Source: Promethearchaeota archaeon
GTDB lineage: Archaea; Asgardarchaeota; Lokiarchaeia; Sigynarchaeales; SOKP01
Direction of reading: 5' to 3'
Assembly (NCBI GenBank): GCA_014729315.1
Contig: WJKD01000203.1
Coordinates: 1 to 6,074 of the forward strand
Length of the DNA stretch: 6,074 bases
Within the stretch, counting starts at the first letter, position 1. Each line of letters begins with the position of its first letter. Under the pieces are notes generated by a model that saw only the letters and a program-made list of their open reading frames with translations, searched no databases and was not told the origin of the DNA. Position numbers and translations under genes: made by a program. Positions 1-6,074 of this stretch are shown piece after piece.

Positions 1-63
1 ATCATCGACAAGAGGTGCACTTTCTTCTTGACTTTTAATAGATTTATTTGCTATGTTTTGCAT
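1..63 (-). CDS. Partial CDS, N-terminal 21 codons, unknown product
   Basis: Reading the minus strand, an ATG at 63-61 opens a frame with no stop to the window edge. It encodes MQNIANKSIKSQEESAPLVDD. A good Shine-Dalgarno sequence, GGAGG (complement of 73-77), lies nine bases upstream of the ATG, which is the main reason for accepting such a short fragment. The visible N-terminus is polar, with no signal peptide or membrane segment, so the protein probably starts in the cytoplasm. It is transcribed divergently from the envelope genes to the right and may share the control region at 64-240. The product cannot be named from 21 residues. Confidence 0.6.
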   Translation of the reverse strand, partial: MQNIANKSIKSQEESAPLVDD

Positions 64-156
64 AGGCTTGTTCCTCCAGTTATTTAAATAATTGATTGTG
101 ATATCTTTTATACTGGAAGAACGAGCCTTTGTTTTTTAATTCATTTGGATTTTACA

Positions 157-194
157 CACTTTTTGTTATACTACCCACTTCTTGTTATACTATT
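157..194 (+). repeat. 19-bp tandem direct repeat in the divergent intergenic region
   Basis: Two adjacent 19-bp units are present: CACTTTTTGTTATACTACC (157-175) and CACTTCTTGTTATACTATT (176-194). The first 17 bases match except for one T/C difference. The region between the leftward gene and the first rightward gene is 177 bp (64-240), and this is its only clear internal structure. Direct repeats in such a place are often operators for a dimeric or cooperative regulator, but no regulator gene is visible here. The repeats also carry promoter-like elements, described separately. Confidence 0.7.
163..191 (+). promoter_or_regulatory. Predicted sigma70-like promoter for the 241-3356 gene group
   Basis: TTGTTA at 163-168 (4 of 6 to the -35 consensus) and TATACT at 186-191 (5 of 6 to the -10 consensus) are separated by 17 bp. 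The predicted start is near 198, giving a leader of about 43 nt before the ATG at 241. The -35 box comes from the first 19-bp repeat unit and the -10 box from the second. Another TATACT at 167-172 could serve an alternative upstream start but has a poorer -35. I found no Bacteroidota-type TAnnTTTG box here. This is a prediction by eye. Confidence 0.45.
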
Positions 195-240
195 ATTTTC
201 AATTTGAAGAGTATAAAAAAATTTAATCGGAACAGTAAAC

Positions 241-888
241 ATGAATAGTACAAATACCAAATGGGATAGGATTGATACCCTCGGAAAATTATTTATTGGA
301 ATATTTGGCATACTAGTCACACTTCATTTACATTATGGACAATCAAAAATTTCAGAAAACGTAGCAGAAATCAATCGAAACCATCTAAAGAGCGTGTTAA
401 TTGCTCAGCTATCAAAACATAATCTAAAAGAACAAGTTATGTCTTATCTAATTTTAAACGAAATTGATTCTACATTTGCTGAAAGGTCTCTAAAGGCAAT
501 TAGAGTCTGTGGTGAGAACCTTGAGTTCCAAGCAGAATTAATAAAGGCGATCTCAAAGAAAAAAATTCAAGAAGATATTAACAAGGAGTTAAAACAGCCA
601 CGAAACGAGGATATTATTTCTTATTTGGCATCAATTGCTAATACGAATGTTTTGTTCGAAAAATTATTTAAACTTGTAAAATCAGGGAAAGTGGCTGTCG
701 GTAAATTCGAGGATTTTGTCTTTACAGAAAATAGCAAACACTATCTCATCATCATAGATGAGAATAAAACTTATGGGATATATCATTATGATAATAAGGA
801 ATATACGAATGTATCTACAAACGAAAGCTTTCAACATTTACCTAGTGAGTATGATAGAAAAAGTCAAGTATGGATACAGATTTATTGA
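241..888 (+). CDS. Single-pass membrane protein with the shared C-terminal domain (copy 1)
   Basis: The 215-aa protein is not a family I recognise. A short charged N-terminus is followed by one membrane segment at about residues 15-31 (LGKLFIGIFGILVTLHL). A mostly helical, charged region runs over about 35-140. The C-terminal domain (about 140-215) is shared with the next two genes. Its landmarks are GKVAVG (149-154), DFVFTENS (158-165), a run of hydrophobic beta-like residues (HYLIIID), and the ending VWIQIY. The positive-inside rule gives N-in, so the C-terminal domain should lie in the periplasm. The ATG at 241 has no clear Shine-Dalgarno sequence (only CGGAAC nearby) but follows the predicted promoter at a sensible distance. 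It is the first gene of a likely four-gene transcription unit. A cytoplasmic orientation, for example as a signalling adaptor, cannot be excluded. Confidence 0.85.
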   Translation: MNSTNTKWDRIDTLGKLFIGIFGILVTLHLHYGQSKISENVAEINRNHLKSVLIAQLSKHNLKEQVMSYLILNEIDSTFAERSLKAIRVCGENLEFQAELIKAISKKKIQEDINKELKQPRNEDIISYLASIANTNVLFEKLFKLVKSGKVAVGKFEDFVFTENSKHYLIIIDENKTYGIYHYDNKEYTNVSTNESFQHLPSEYDRKSQVWIQIY

Positions 889-932
889 TAAAAATATATG
901 TGAACTTTGGTAAATAGTTGAATGTAAATTTT

Positions 933-1781
933 ATGTTGAAAAATTCTTCAATTTTGAAAGTAATAAAAGATCCTTCACCTAGCAACTTTAAAAAGCATTT
1001 ACATAATATTGCTGATGAATTAATCGCTTCAGCAATAATATCATTGTTTTCTGGATTATTAGGAGGAATTGCTTTTTTCACATTAGAGTTCGCTAAGAAA
1101 TATTATTTATGGTTTTTAATTATATTAGCAATTTTCGCTCTTTTATATATCTTAACTAGAATTATTATACGAAATAGGGAAAAGAAGTGGTTTCTCGTAA
1201 TGTCTGTCATAATAATAATTATATTTATATTAGTTGTTGTGTTAGCTATACTCAGAGAAATTTCAAATACATTCTTCTTAATTATATTCGATACTCTTTT
1301 AAACAATATACATTGGATATTTAGCTCGGCTGCTATTGTCATATTGTTACATTTTTCTATAAGATATATCTGGAGAAATAAAACAAAGAGATGGATTAAG
1401 TTCGCCAGTACGATAATGTTTTTTAGTATAATAGTTGGAATAATAAGTATCAGTTACCCGATATGGGAAAATAGCCCTATTAGATTAGATATCCCTCAGT
1501 CCATTGTCTTGTTGGCAACGAGTAAAACACCACAAAAGCTTGAAAAAAATTTAAACTTTTTGAATAAAAAGGGAGAAATCGCTTTTGGAAATCGAAGTGA
1601 TTTTGTATTGACAGAACATAGTTCATTATTTGTAATTATTGCAGATAGAGATGATATATATGCGATACTACAGTATGCTAAATCTAAATTTATCGATATT
1701 AAAACTGAAAAGAGTATTAACACACTCTCTAATAAATATTCAGGTAAAAGACAAATTTGGATTCAGACATATGGATCATAA
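933..1781 (+). CDS. Multi-pass membrane protein with the shared C-terminal domain (copy 2)
   Basis: With the ATG at 933 the protein is 282 aa. A TTG at 918, directly after an in-frame stop, would add five residues; neither start has a clear ribosome binding site, so I prefer ATG. About five membrane segments are visible, at roughly residues 31-53, 58-79, 86-107, 114-143 (long, kinked at Asn-Asn) and 156-175. The basic loops RNREKK and RNKTKR should be cytoplasmic, which places the N-terminus inside and the C-terminus outside. The C-terminal domain (about 207-282) shows GEIAFGN and DFVLTEHS (214-230) and ends in RQIWIQTYGS. It matches the ends of the flanking genes, while the membrane part does not resemble theirs. 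No transporter or enzyme motif was seen. The gene begins 44 bp after the previous stop and overlaps the next gene by 11 bp. Confidence 0.83.
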   Translation: MLKNSSILKVIKDPSPSNFKKHLHNIADELIASAIISLFSGLLGGIAFFTLEFAKKYYLWFLIILAIFALLYILTRIIIRNREKKWFLVMSVIIIIIFILVVVLAILREISNTFFLIIFDTLLNNIHWIFSSAAIVILLHFSIRYIWRNKTKRWIKFASTIMFFSIIVGIISISYPIWENSPIRLDIPQSIVLLATSKTPQKLEKNLNFLNKKGEIAFGNRSDFVLTEHSSLFVIIADRDDIYAILQYAKSKFIDIKTEKSINTLSNKYSGKRQIWIQTYGS

Positions 1782-2334
1782 CTATTCGACTATAAATAAA
1801 AAAACAAATTTTGATAATCCCATCGTATATTTTAGAATAGTTATCATCTTATTCTTCACTATCTTTTATTTGGTTTTGTTTAAATGTGGTTATATTCCGA
1901 TTTTTAAGGGAATTAATAATACAGCACAGAATAAAACGGATACTACAACGATTGATACTACAACCGTTCAAAAAACTGAAGATGTAACAGGAGATAAGTT
2001 GAGCAAAACCAATACAGAAAATAATATCACAATTGATCCTGATGAGCCGGATCTTATTAAAGAACTTAAAAAGATGCAAGAAGTTGAAAGTTTCTTAGAG
2101 AAGCTAACAGAACTAGAAAAGCTTGGCAGAATTGTAGTCGGCAATAAAGATGATTTTGAGATAACAGAAGAAAGTATAATCTATGTTGTTGTCTTTGATA
2201 AGAATAATGTAATTCAATGGATTAAAATAAGTAACAACAATAAATTGAGCAATACTGAAATCATAACGAATTTTGAAGAAGTTTTAAAACCTTACGCTGG
2301 TAATCGGCACTTGTGGCTTCAGTACTACTTCTGA
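1771..2334 (+). CDS. Single-pass membrane protein with Thr-rich stalk and the shared C-terminal domain (copy 3)
   Basis: The frame is open further upstream, to an ATG at 1639, but that would put 143 bases inside the previous gene and add 44 unrelated residues. The ATG at 1771 overlaps the previous gene by only 11 bp and gives a 187-aa protein built like copy 1. Residues 1-18 are polar. A membrane helix spans about 19-38. A Thr/Asn/Asp-rich low-complexity linker (about 47-92) contains the duplicated DTTTI/DTTTV unit. A charged helical stretch (93-118) leads into the shared domain (about 115-187), with GRIVVGN, DDFEITEES and a terminal HLWLQYYF. The predicted topology is N-in with the domain displayed outside on a flexible stalk. 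No Shine-Dalgarno sequence precedes the ATG, so translation is probably coupled to the preceding gene. Molecular function is unknown. Confidence 0.82.
   Translation: MDHNYSTINKKTNFDNPIVYFRIVIILFFTIFYLVLFKCGYIPIFKGINNTAQNKTDTTTIDTTTVQKTEDVTGDKLSKTNTENNITIDPDEPDLIKELKKMQEVESFLEKLTELEKLGRIVVGNKDDFEITEESIIYVVVFDKNNVIQWIKISNNNKLSNTEIITNFEEVLKPYAGNRHLWLQYYF
1939..1968 (+). repeat. 15-bp in-frame coding duplication in the stalk of copy 3
   Basis: GATACTACAACGATT (1939-1953) is followed directly by GATACTACAACCGTT (1954-1968), a 13 of 15 match. It encodes DTTTI then DTTTV (residues 57-66). It lies in the low-complexity linker, where length changes of whole codons should be tolerated. Confidence 0.7.
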
Positions 2335-2343
2335 TAATTTAAA

Positions 2344-2350
2344 AAGGAGG
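2344..2350 (+). promoter_or_regulatory. Strong ribosome binding site before the NTF2-like gene
   Basis: AAGGAGG lies four bases before the ATG at 2355, inside the 20-bp gap after copy 3. It is the best Shine-Dalgarno match in the window. Copies 1-3 lack one, so this secreted protein may be made at a higher rate than the membrane proteins encoded on the same transcript. Confidence 0.75.
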
Positions 2351-2354
2351 CATT

Positions 2355-3356
2355 ATGCAGATTAGTCGTTCAAAAAACTTATTCATATTCTTCTTGTTAT
2401 TAATTTCATTTAGCATTTCAAATTTAACTTTAGCTGCAATTAAAACGCAGGTTATAATAACAAATGGCGCTACAGAAGCTTTTCGTAATAAAGTAGGGAA
2501 AAATTTATCCGCCTGCATAAATAAGCTAAATGTTATAGCTGAAAATCCTACTAAAGAATTAAAAACATGTGATGTTGCTGAATTTTGTACGTTTAATGGA
2601 AGAGAAAAATTAGTTAAACTATTCAATCAAGCACGATTTTATACCTATAAAAAAAAGATTGAAACCAGTTTGATTAGGTTAAAAACTATTAGCGGGTATG
2701 AAGTACGAAATATCGATATTCGAGTCAAGCTTGGCAATACTGAAATTGACCCAGATGAAGATGAGTTGGAAAATATAGTTTTTATTGTTGACAATGAAGG
2801 TAAAATAGAAGATGTACGTTCTGCTATGAGAAGGGACGCTTATGATTATATTTTCAACTATGGGTTGGAAATAGAAAACCAGGAACGGATACTCAAATTT
2901 CTTGAAGATTATCGGACTTATTATATTAACAAAGAAATTGAGAAAATAGAAAAAGTATTTGACGATAGCGCTCGAATTATTGTGGGTTTGCGACTAAAAA
3001 GCGTCGATGATAATTTGGTTAAAATAAAAGGGAAGAAAAAGCATAAGTATTATTTTGAATATATAGAAAAAACAAAACAAGAATATATTGAAAAATTAAA
3101 GGAAGTGATGAAGCTAAATTCTTTTATCAAAGTCTCATTTGATGACATTACAATGAAAAAAATTAAAGGTAAAGAGATATATGGTATAACATTGCTTCAA
3201 AGTTGGCACGCTGAAAAATATTCGGATATTGGGTATCTTTTTATTATCATCCATTGTGATAATCCTCAACCGATAATTTTTTTTAGAGCTTTTCAAGATA
3301 GTTTACGGATTGATGAACCTATGATTGATATAGAGGATTTTGAAATTATTAATTGA
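2355..3356 (+). CDS. Secreted protein with C-terminal NTF2-like domain
   Basis: The 333-aa protein starts with a Sec signal peptide: basic N-terminus, hydrophobic core at residues 9-26, likely cut after Ala27 or Ala28. There is no Cys at the cut site, so it is not a lipoprotein. Residues 29-165 form an unassigned domain ending in a beta-rich, acidic stretch (ENIVFIVDNEGKIEDVRSAM). Residues about 175-315 resemble the NTF2-like proteins exported by many Bacteroidota. Markers are the helix ERILKFLEDYRTYY, DDSARIIVG (203-211), a Lys-rich loop (223-230), the helix KQEYIEKLKEVM, SFDDI, the LLQSWHAEKYSDIGYLF strand and turn (280-296), and IIFFRAF. Members of this fold may be enzymes or plain binding scaffolds, and no catalytic set is evident. 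It probably acts in the periplasm. It lies 20 bp after copy 3 and so is likely co-transcribed. The domain call rests on remembered sequence pattern, not a search. Confidence 0.85.
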   Translation: MQISRSKNLFIFFLLLISFSISNLTLAAIKTQVIITNGATEAFRNKVGKNLSACINKLNVIAENPTKELKTCDVAEFCTFNGREKLVKLFNQARFYTYKKKIETSLIRLKTISGYEVRNIDIRVKLGNTEIDPDEDELENIVFIVDNEGKIEDVRSAMRRDAYDYIFNYGLEIENQERILKFLEDYRTYYINKEIEKIEKVFDDSARIIVGLRLKSVDDNLVKIKGKKKHKYYFEYIEKTKQEYIEKLKEVMKLNSFIKVSFDDITMKKIKGKEIYGITLLQSWHAEKYSDIGYLFIIIHCDNPQPIIFFRAFQDSLRIDEPMIDIEDFEIIN

Positions 3357-3377
3357 TTTTCATTAATTAAAATAAGC

Positions 3378-3406
3378 TTGACTTGGCGGTATTATTTCGC
3401 TATATT
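3378..3406 (+). promoter_or_regulatory. Predicted sigma70-like promoter for the 3481-6024 gene pair
   Basis: TTGACT (3378-3383, 5 of 6 to consensus) and TATATT (3401-3406, 5 of 6) are separated by 17 bp in the 124-bp gap after the NTF2-like gene. The predicted start is near 3413, leaving a leader of about 68 nt. It suggests that the last two genes can be expressed independently of the first four. No Rho-independent terminator was seen between the groups, so read-through is also possible. Confidence 0.5.
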
Positions 3407-3453
3407 CAGTTAATAATGTGAGATATACGAGACTTTTAATTGTTGTAATAATA

Positions 3454-3462
3454 TGATATACT
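3454..3462 (+). promoter_or_regulatory. Possible extended -10 element
   Basis: TGATATACT has the TGnTATAAT form of an extended -10 box, and its TATACT matches the -10 box of the 163-191 promoter. The start would be near 3469, only about 12 nt before the ATG at 3481. The matching -35 position (TTTTAA) is poor. It is a secondary candidate to the promoter at 3378-3406. Confidence 0.25.
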
Positions 3463-3480
3463 ACATTGATAGCGGATGCC

Positions 3481-4926
3481 ATGAAAATTTCAAAATTCTC
3501 ATTGTTGATTATCATTATTTTGACAAAAATTAGTTACCCACAGCAATATAATTTGCTATTGGAAAAAGCGTTTCGAAACGATGAATCAATTTTTGTTAAT
3601 AGATATATAGCAAATTCATTTAAGCTATGGTTAGATAGGTGGGATATAAAATTAAGTGATACTGAATTAGATACAATTAATAAGAGTAATGAAGAAATAT
3701 TATTACATATTAATTCTCCAAAATTTAAGGTGCCATATCATATATTTTTAACGATACAGCATGATAAGAAAAAAAAACTTATCATCACTGATATACGCAG
3801 GGACGTTAAAATTGCACCTGAATTAGCAATTCAGATTAATGTCGAGCTAGTAAAAATTATTGGTCGATTCGCGTGGAAATATGATATTGGAGATAAGTGT
3901 ATCTTGGAGGATCTTTTCTTTAGTGATGTAATCCAAATTGAATATAATGGACAGAGAGACGAAATTGAAACTGTAGACATAATCAAACGAGATTTTCCGA
4001 ATATTTTCCCTGCAATAATAAATAGTGTTGATACTGTCGGACAATATGTTTCTATAAATTTGGGGCCACACCCTAAAATTCGGCCAATTTATTTTTCCAT
4101 TGATCAAAAGAGGTATCTTACAGAATATTTTGTAAATATTCAGGATAAATTTATTGACTTAACAGATTCTCTTAATATTTGGAAAAGTGTTGAACAAAGA
4201 GAGTTAGGGGATAATAGCCTCACAGGAAATTTTCAGGATCCTGAAAAGCTAATTGAATATATTATTCAAAATAACTTTGATAGTTATGAATCAAATATTG
4301 TAAAAATAGATGATTATCATGTTAACCTTGAACTGTCTCTAAAACCTTTCTATGAAAAGTTTAATTCACCGATTCTTAATTATAACTTAAATTTTTATCA
4401 TAAACAAAATAACGAGCTTACATATAAAATTTCATTAAAGCCATCAAAAAAAAATGAAGAAAATTATTTAAAATACATTGATTATATAGAATCAGATACA
4501 CTCAGTAGTATTGCTAAAGAAATTTTAGAACAAAACCTATATTTTTATAGCACAATCCATTTACAACCGGGTCTACGCTATAAAATTAAGCAAGATGATG
4601 AAACTAAGGTCTCTATTATTATTAATCAAAAAGAGGTAGATATATTATCAGATATTAGTGTGAATGCAGCAGTAAATATTTTGAATCGATTAGCACAAGA
4701 TCAAATAGTTTATTATTTCGTACAAAAATATTCTGTAAAAACAGATCTGGCTGAAATCACAGGCTATTTGATATTCCAGAATCGTAAATTGCATCTTCAC
4801 CATTTTTTAAAAATAACGGAAAAATATACCATTGCCAATAATTCTTATGATCGAAAGAACATTCAAATTGAAATTTTACCTTTTATTCGAACTGATAATA
4901 TTAAATCGATGTTTGGCGATAGCTGA
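3481..4926 (+). CDS. Secreted protein of unknown family
   Basis: The frame opens with a TTG at 3466, but the ATG at 3481 directly precedes a normal signal peptide (MKISKFSLLIIIILTKISYP, probably cut near Gln21), so I chose the ATG, giving 481 aa. There is no lipobox Cys and no further membrane segment, so the mature protein should be periplasmic or secreted. I do not recognise a family. The mature part alternates amphipathic helices with beta-rich stretches. Four places share a loose pattern of a Tyr-centred strand, a polar turn and a Lys/Leu-rich strand (about 83-106, 200-221, 298-320 and 426-446), which could mean weak internal repeats. Only one Cys (140) is present after the signal, so no disulfide is expected. 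It is followed after 27 bp by the PEGA gene, suggesting a two-gene unit. Only CGGAT precedes the start as a weak ribosome binding site. Confidence 0.83.
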   Translation: MKISKFSLLIIIILTKISYPQQYNLLLEKAFRNDESIFVNRYIANSFKLWLDRWDIKLSDTELDTINKSNEEILLHINSPKFKVPYHIFLTIQHDKKKKLIITDIRRDVKIAPELAIQINVELVKIIGRFAWKYDIGDKCILEDLFFSDVIQIEYNGQRDEIETVDIIKRDFPNIFPAIINSVDTVGQYVSINLGPHPKIRPIYFSIDQKRYLTEYFVNIQDKFIDLTDSLNIWKSVEQRELGDNSLTGNFQDPEKLIEYIIQNNFDSYESNIVKIDDYHVNLELSLKPFYEKFNSPILNYNLNFYHKQNNELTYKISLKPSKKNEENYLKYIDYIESDTLSSIAKEILEQNLYFYSTIHLQPGLRYKIKQDDETKVSIIINQKEVDILSDISVNAAVNILNRLAQDQIVYYFVQKYSVKTDLAEITGYLIFQNRKLHLHHFLKITEKYTIANNSYDRKNIQIEILPFIRTDNIKSMFGDS

Positions 4927-4943
4927 TAGTAGCAAAATTTCTT

Positions 4944-4948
4944 GAGGA
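4944..4948 (+). promoter_or_regulatory. Ribosome binding site that decides the PEGA gene start
   Basis: GAGGA lies five bases before the ATG at 4954. The alternative TTG at 4942 would place this motif inside the coding region, so the ATG is the better start. Confidence 0.65.
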
Positions 4949-4953
4949 AAAAG

Positions 4954-6024
4954 ATGAAACACCATATTTTCGTTGTTGTGCTATTCATGCTTTTAACTTC
5001 TTCATTAACTGCTCAGAGATTTAACTTCGAAATCACAGAAATTTCTAGGGATACTGCTAGAAATATTCATTTGCCTACCAAACCAGACGCTGCTGTTATT
5101 GCTTTATATTCTGATATATTACCGAATAACGATTATTTGCGATTAACTAGTCCTGTTATAGAAAAACTCTTCTACGCTGAAGACAAAATATCTGATTCTT
5201 TAAAATTGTTTTATATTCGAAAAGGAAGACACTCATTAAATATTGAGGTTGACGATATCAATGTAGTCAAATATCACATAAAACGACTAAAAAGAATGAA
5301 GTTTGCATCGAATGATTCAATTACTATAGAAATTAATCATATCTATAGAAATATGCGATATGAAGAGGAGTTCCGAACTCCGAAATTATTTTTGGATAAT
5401 GAGTTAAAAAAAGATAGAGCCATTGAAATTGAATCGGAAATAGGTGAAATTAGATTATTTGTTAATTCAATAGAAGATACTAATTTTGATAAAGTTAGAG
5501 AAAACGTTTATAAGATATATATTAATAATGAAATACCAAAAGATTTTGACATTACATTTAAGGTTCTTGGGTATAATGAATTAAAAAAACAAATATCTTT
5601 AGATAAAAACTATATTATTTATAGCAAATTGGTGAACGATTTTAAAATGAGCGAAGAAGGTGACACACTCATAGTCGACTCGGCTCCCCGAAAAGCAAAT
5701 ATTTACATTAATGGTAAGTTTATGGGAAGAACACCGGCGACGATTGCTGAGTATGGAGGAAATATTCAGTTATTATTGACTAAAAAAAGTTACTATGATT
5801 CAACAATATCGATAATATTAAATAAGGAAGAAAAAACAAATGTTTTCATTGATCTAAAAAAGAAAAAATTCTTGGATCGAAATCCTTTTTTCCGATATTC
5901 CTTTCTTGGCTTGTACGTGGCTGGAGGCGCATGGATGATTTATGATAAATTTATCAAGGAAGAAAAAAAAGAAGTTATAATATCTGAGCCTGATGATTTA
6001 GCCGATCCGCCTGTTTGGCCATAA
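4954..6024 (+). CDS. PEGA-domain membrane-anchored envelope protein
   Basis: The 356-aa protein has a signal peptide (residues 1-21, ending LTAQ). A first domain (about 30-110) carries DAAVIALYSDI and LFYIRKGRHSLNIEV; this resembles the beta-sandwich module that precedes PEGA in many Bacteroidota proteins. A middle region (110-235) is unassigned. A PEGA domain spans about 238-302, with the family's usual layout: VDSAPRKANIYINGKFMGRT, then PATI, a strand IQLLLTKKSYYDS, and a closing NVFIDL strand. A C-terminal membrane helix (about 314-331, with YVAGGAWMIY) is followed by a Lys/Glu stretch and the acidic, Pro-rich end DDLADPPVWP. The layout predicts the soluble domains in the periplasm, held at the inner membrane. 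PEGA domains are known from surface and envelope proteins and are thought to mediate binding; no enzyme activity is expected. Confidence 0.88.
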   Translation: MKHHIFVVVLFMLLTSSLTAQRFNFEITEISRDTARNIHLPTKPDAAVIALYSDILPNNDYLRLTSPVIEKLFYAEDKISDSLKLFYIRKGRHSLNIEVDDINVVKYHIKRLKRMKFASNDSITIEINHIYRNMRYEEEFRTPKLFLDNELKKDRAIEIESEIGEIRLFVNSIEDTNFDKVRENVYKIYINNEIPKDFDITFKVLGYNELKKQISLDKNYIIYSKLVNDFKMSEEGDTLIVDSAPRKANIYINGKFMGRTPATIAEYGGNIQLLLTKKSYYDSTISIILNKEEKTNVFIDLKKKKFLDRNPFFRYSFLGLYVAGGAWMIYDKFIKEEKKEVIISEPDDLADPPVWP

Positions 6025-6074
6025 TTCAATTTCAATTTGAAAAACAAAATCATAATTGGATATGAGTACGAAAA

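Noticed and set aside
198..208. TTCAATTTGAA palindrome, found again at 6031-6041, as element boundaries
   Set aside because: The same 11-mer also occurs in reverse complement inside a coding region near 4864, so chance in AT-rich DNA is enough. No other end structure or target duplication is visible.
842..1723. Minus-strand open frames (842-1081, 1103-1342, 1496-1723)
   Set aside because: They lie wholly or mostly opposite well-supported plus-strand genes, are short, and show no domain or ribosome binding site. They are shadows of AT-rich coding sequence.
1639..1770. Upstream 44-residue extension of copy 3 from the ATG at 1639
   Set aside because: It lies entirely inside the C-terminal coding region of copy 2 in another frame, and it gives no plausible domain. 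The ATG at 1771 gives a protein matching copy 1 in layout.
241..2334. The trio as an anti-phage system with effector-associated adaptor domains
   Set aside because: A shared terminal domain on varied membrane proteins recalls such systems, but no nuclease, NTPase, protease or other effector or sensor is present. The predicted topology puts the domain outside the cytoplasm.
3345..3372. AT-only inverted repeat after the NTF2-like gene as a terminator
   Set aside because: The stem (ATTAAT/ATTAAT plus GA/TC) is imperfect, has almost no GC pairs and no T tract follows. It would not form a stable terminator.
1849..4107. Minus-strand open frames at 1849-2079, 2339-2626 and 3847-4107
   Set aside because: Each lies opposite a longer plus-strand gene with a clear signal peptide or membrane layout. 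None has independent support.
6062..6074. ATG at 6062 as the start of a further rightward gene
   Set aside because: Only four codons (M-S-T-K) fit in the window and there is no good ribosome binding site. It cannot be supported.

Overview
The window is strongly AT-rich, and all six complete genes lie on the + strand. Several signs point to the Bacteroidota / Ignavibacteriota part of the FCB group. These are Sec signal peptides ending in 'TAQ' or 'YPQ', a PEGA-domain membrane protein ending in a Pro/Asp-rich tail, and a secreted NTF2-like protein of a type familiar from Bacteroidota. This is a judgement from protein style; there is no rRNA or other taxonomic marker. No tRNA, rRNA, CRISPR array, transposase or phage gene was seen.

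Layout. Positions 1-63 hold the first 21 codons of a gene reading leftward off the edge. Positions 64-240 are a divergent intergenic region with a 19-bp tandem direct repeat (157-194) that also forms a sigma70-like promoter. From 241 to 2334 come three adjacent genes of different size (215, 282 and 187 aa) with different membrane-embedded N-termini: one, about five and one transmembrane segments. All three end in the same roughly 75-residue C-terminal domain, which I do not recognise. A fourth gene (2355-3356) follows after 20 bp with a strong ribosome binding site; it encodes a secreted protein with a C-terminal NTF2-like domain. A 124-bp gap with a good promoter (3378-3406) separates this group from a second pair: a 481-aa secreted protein of unknown family (3481-4926) and a 356-aa PEGA-domain protein with a signal peptide and a C-terminal membrane anchor (4954-6024). 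The last 50 bases hold nothing I can call.

How the genes may work together (inference). Every complete product appears to be either anchored in the inner membrane with its soluble domain outside, or exported. The odd number of membrane segments in each of the three tandem proteins puts the shared domain in the periplasm, where the NTF2-like, unknown and PEGA proteins would also be. The simplest reading is a cell-envelope module: a small family of membrane-anchored proteins presenting one common domain, encoded next to secreted partners. No enzyme motif is visible, so function cannot be assigned. The shared-domain trio is the most novel-looking element.
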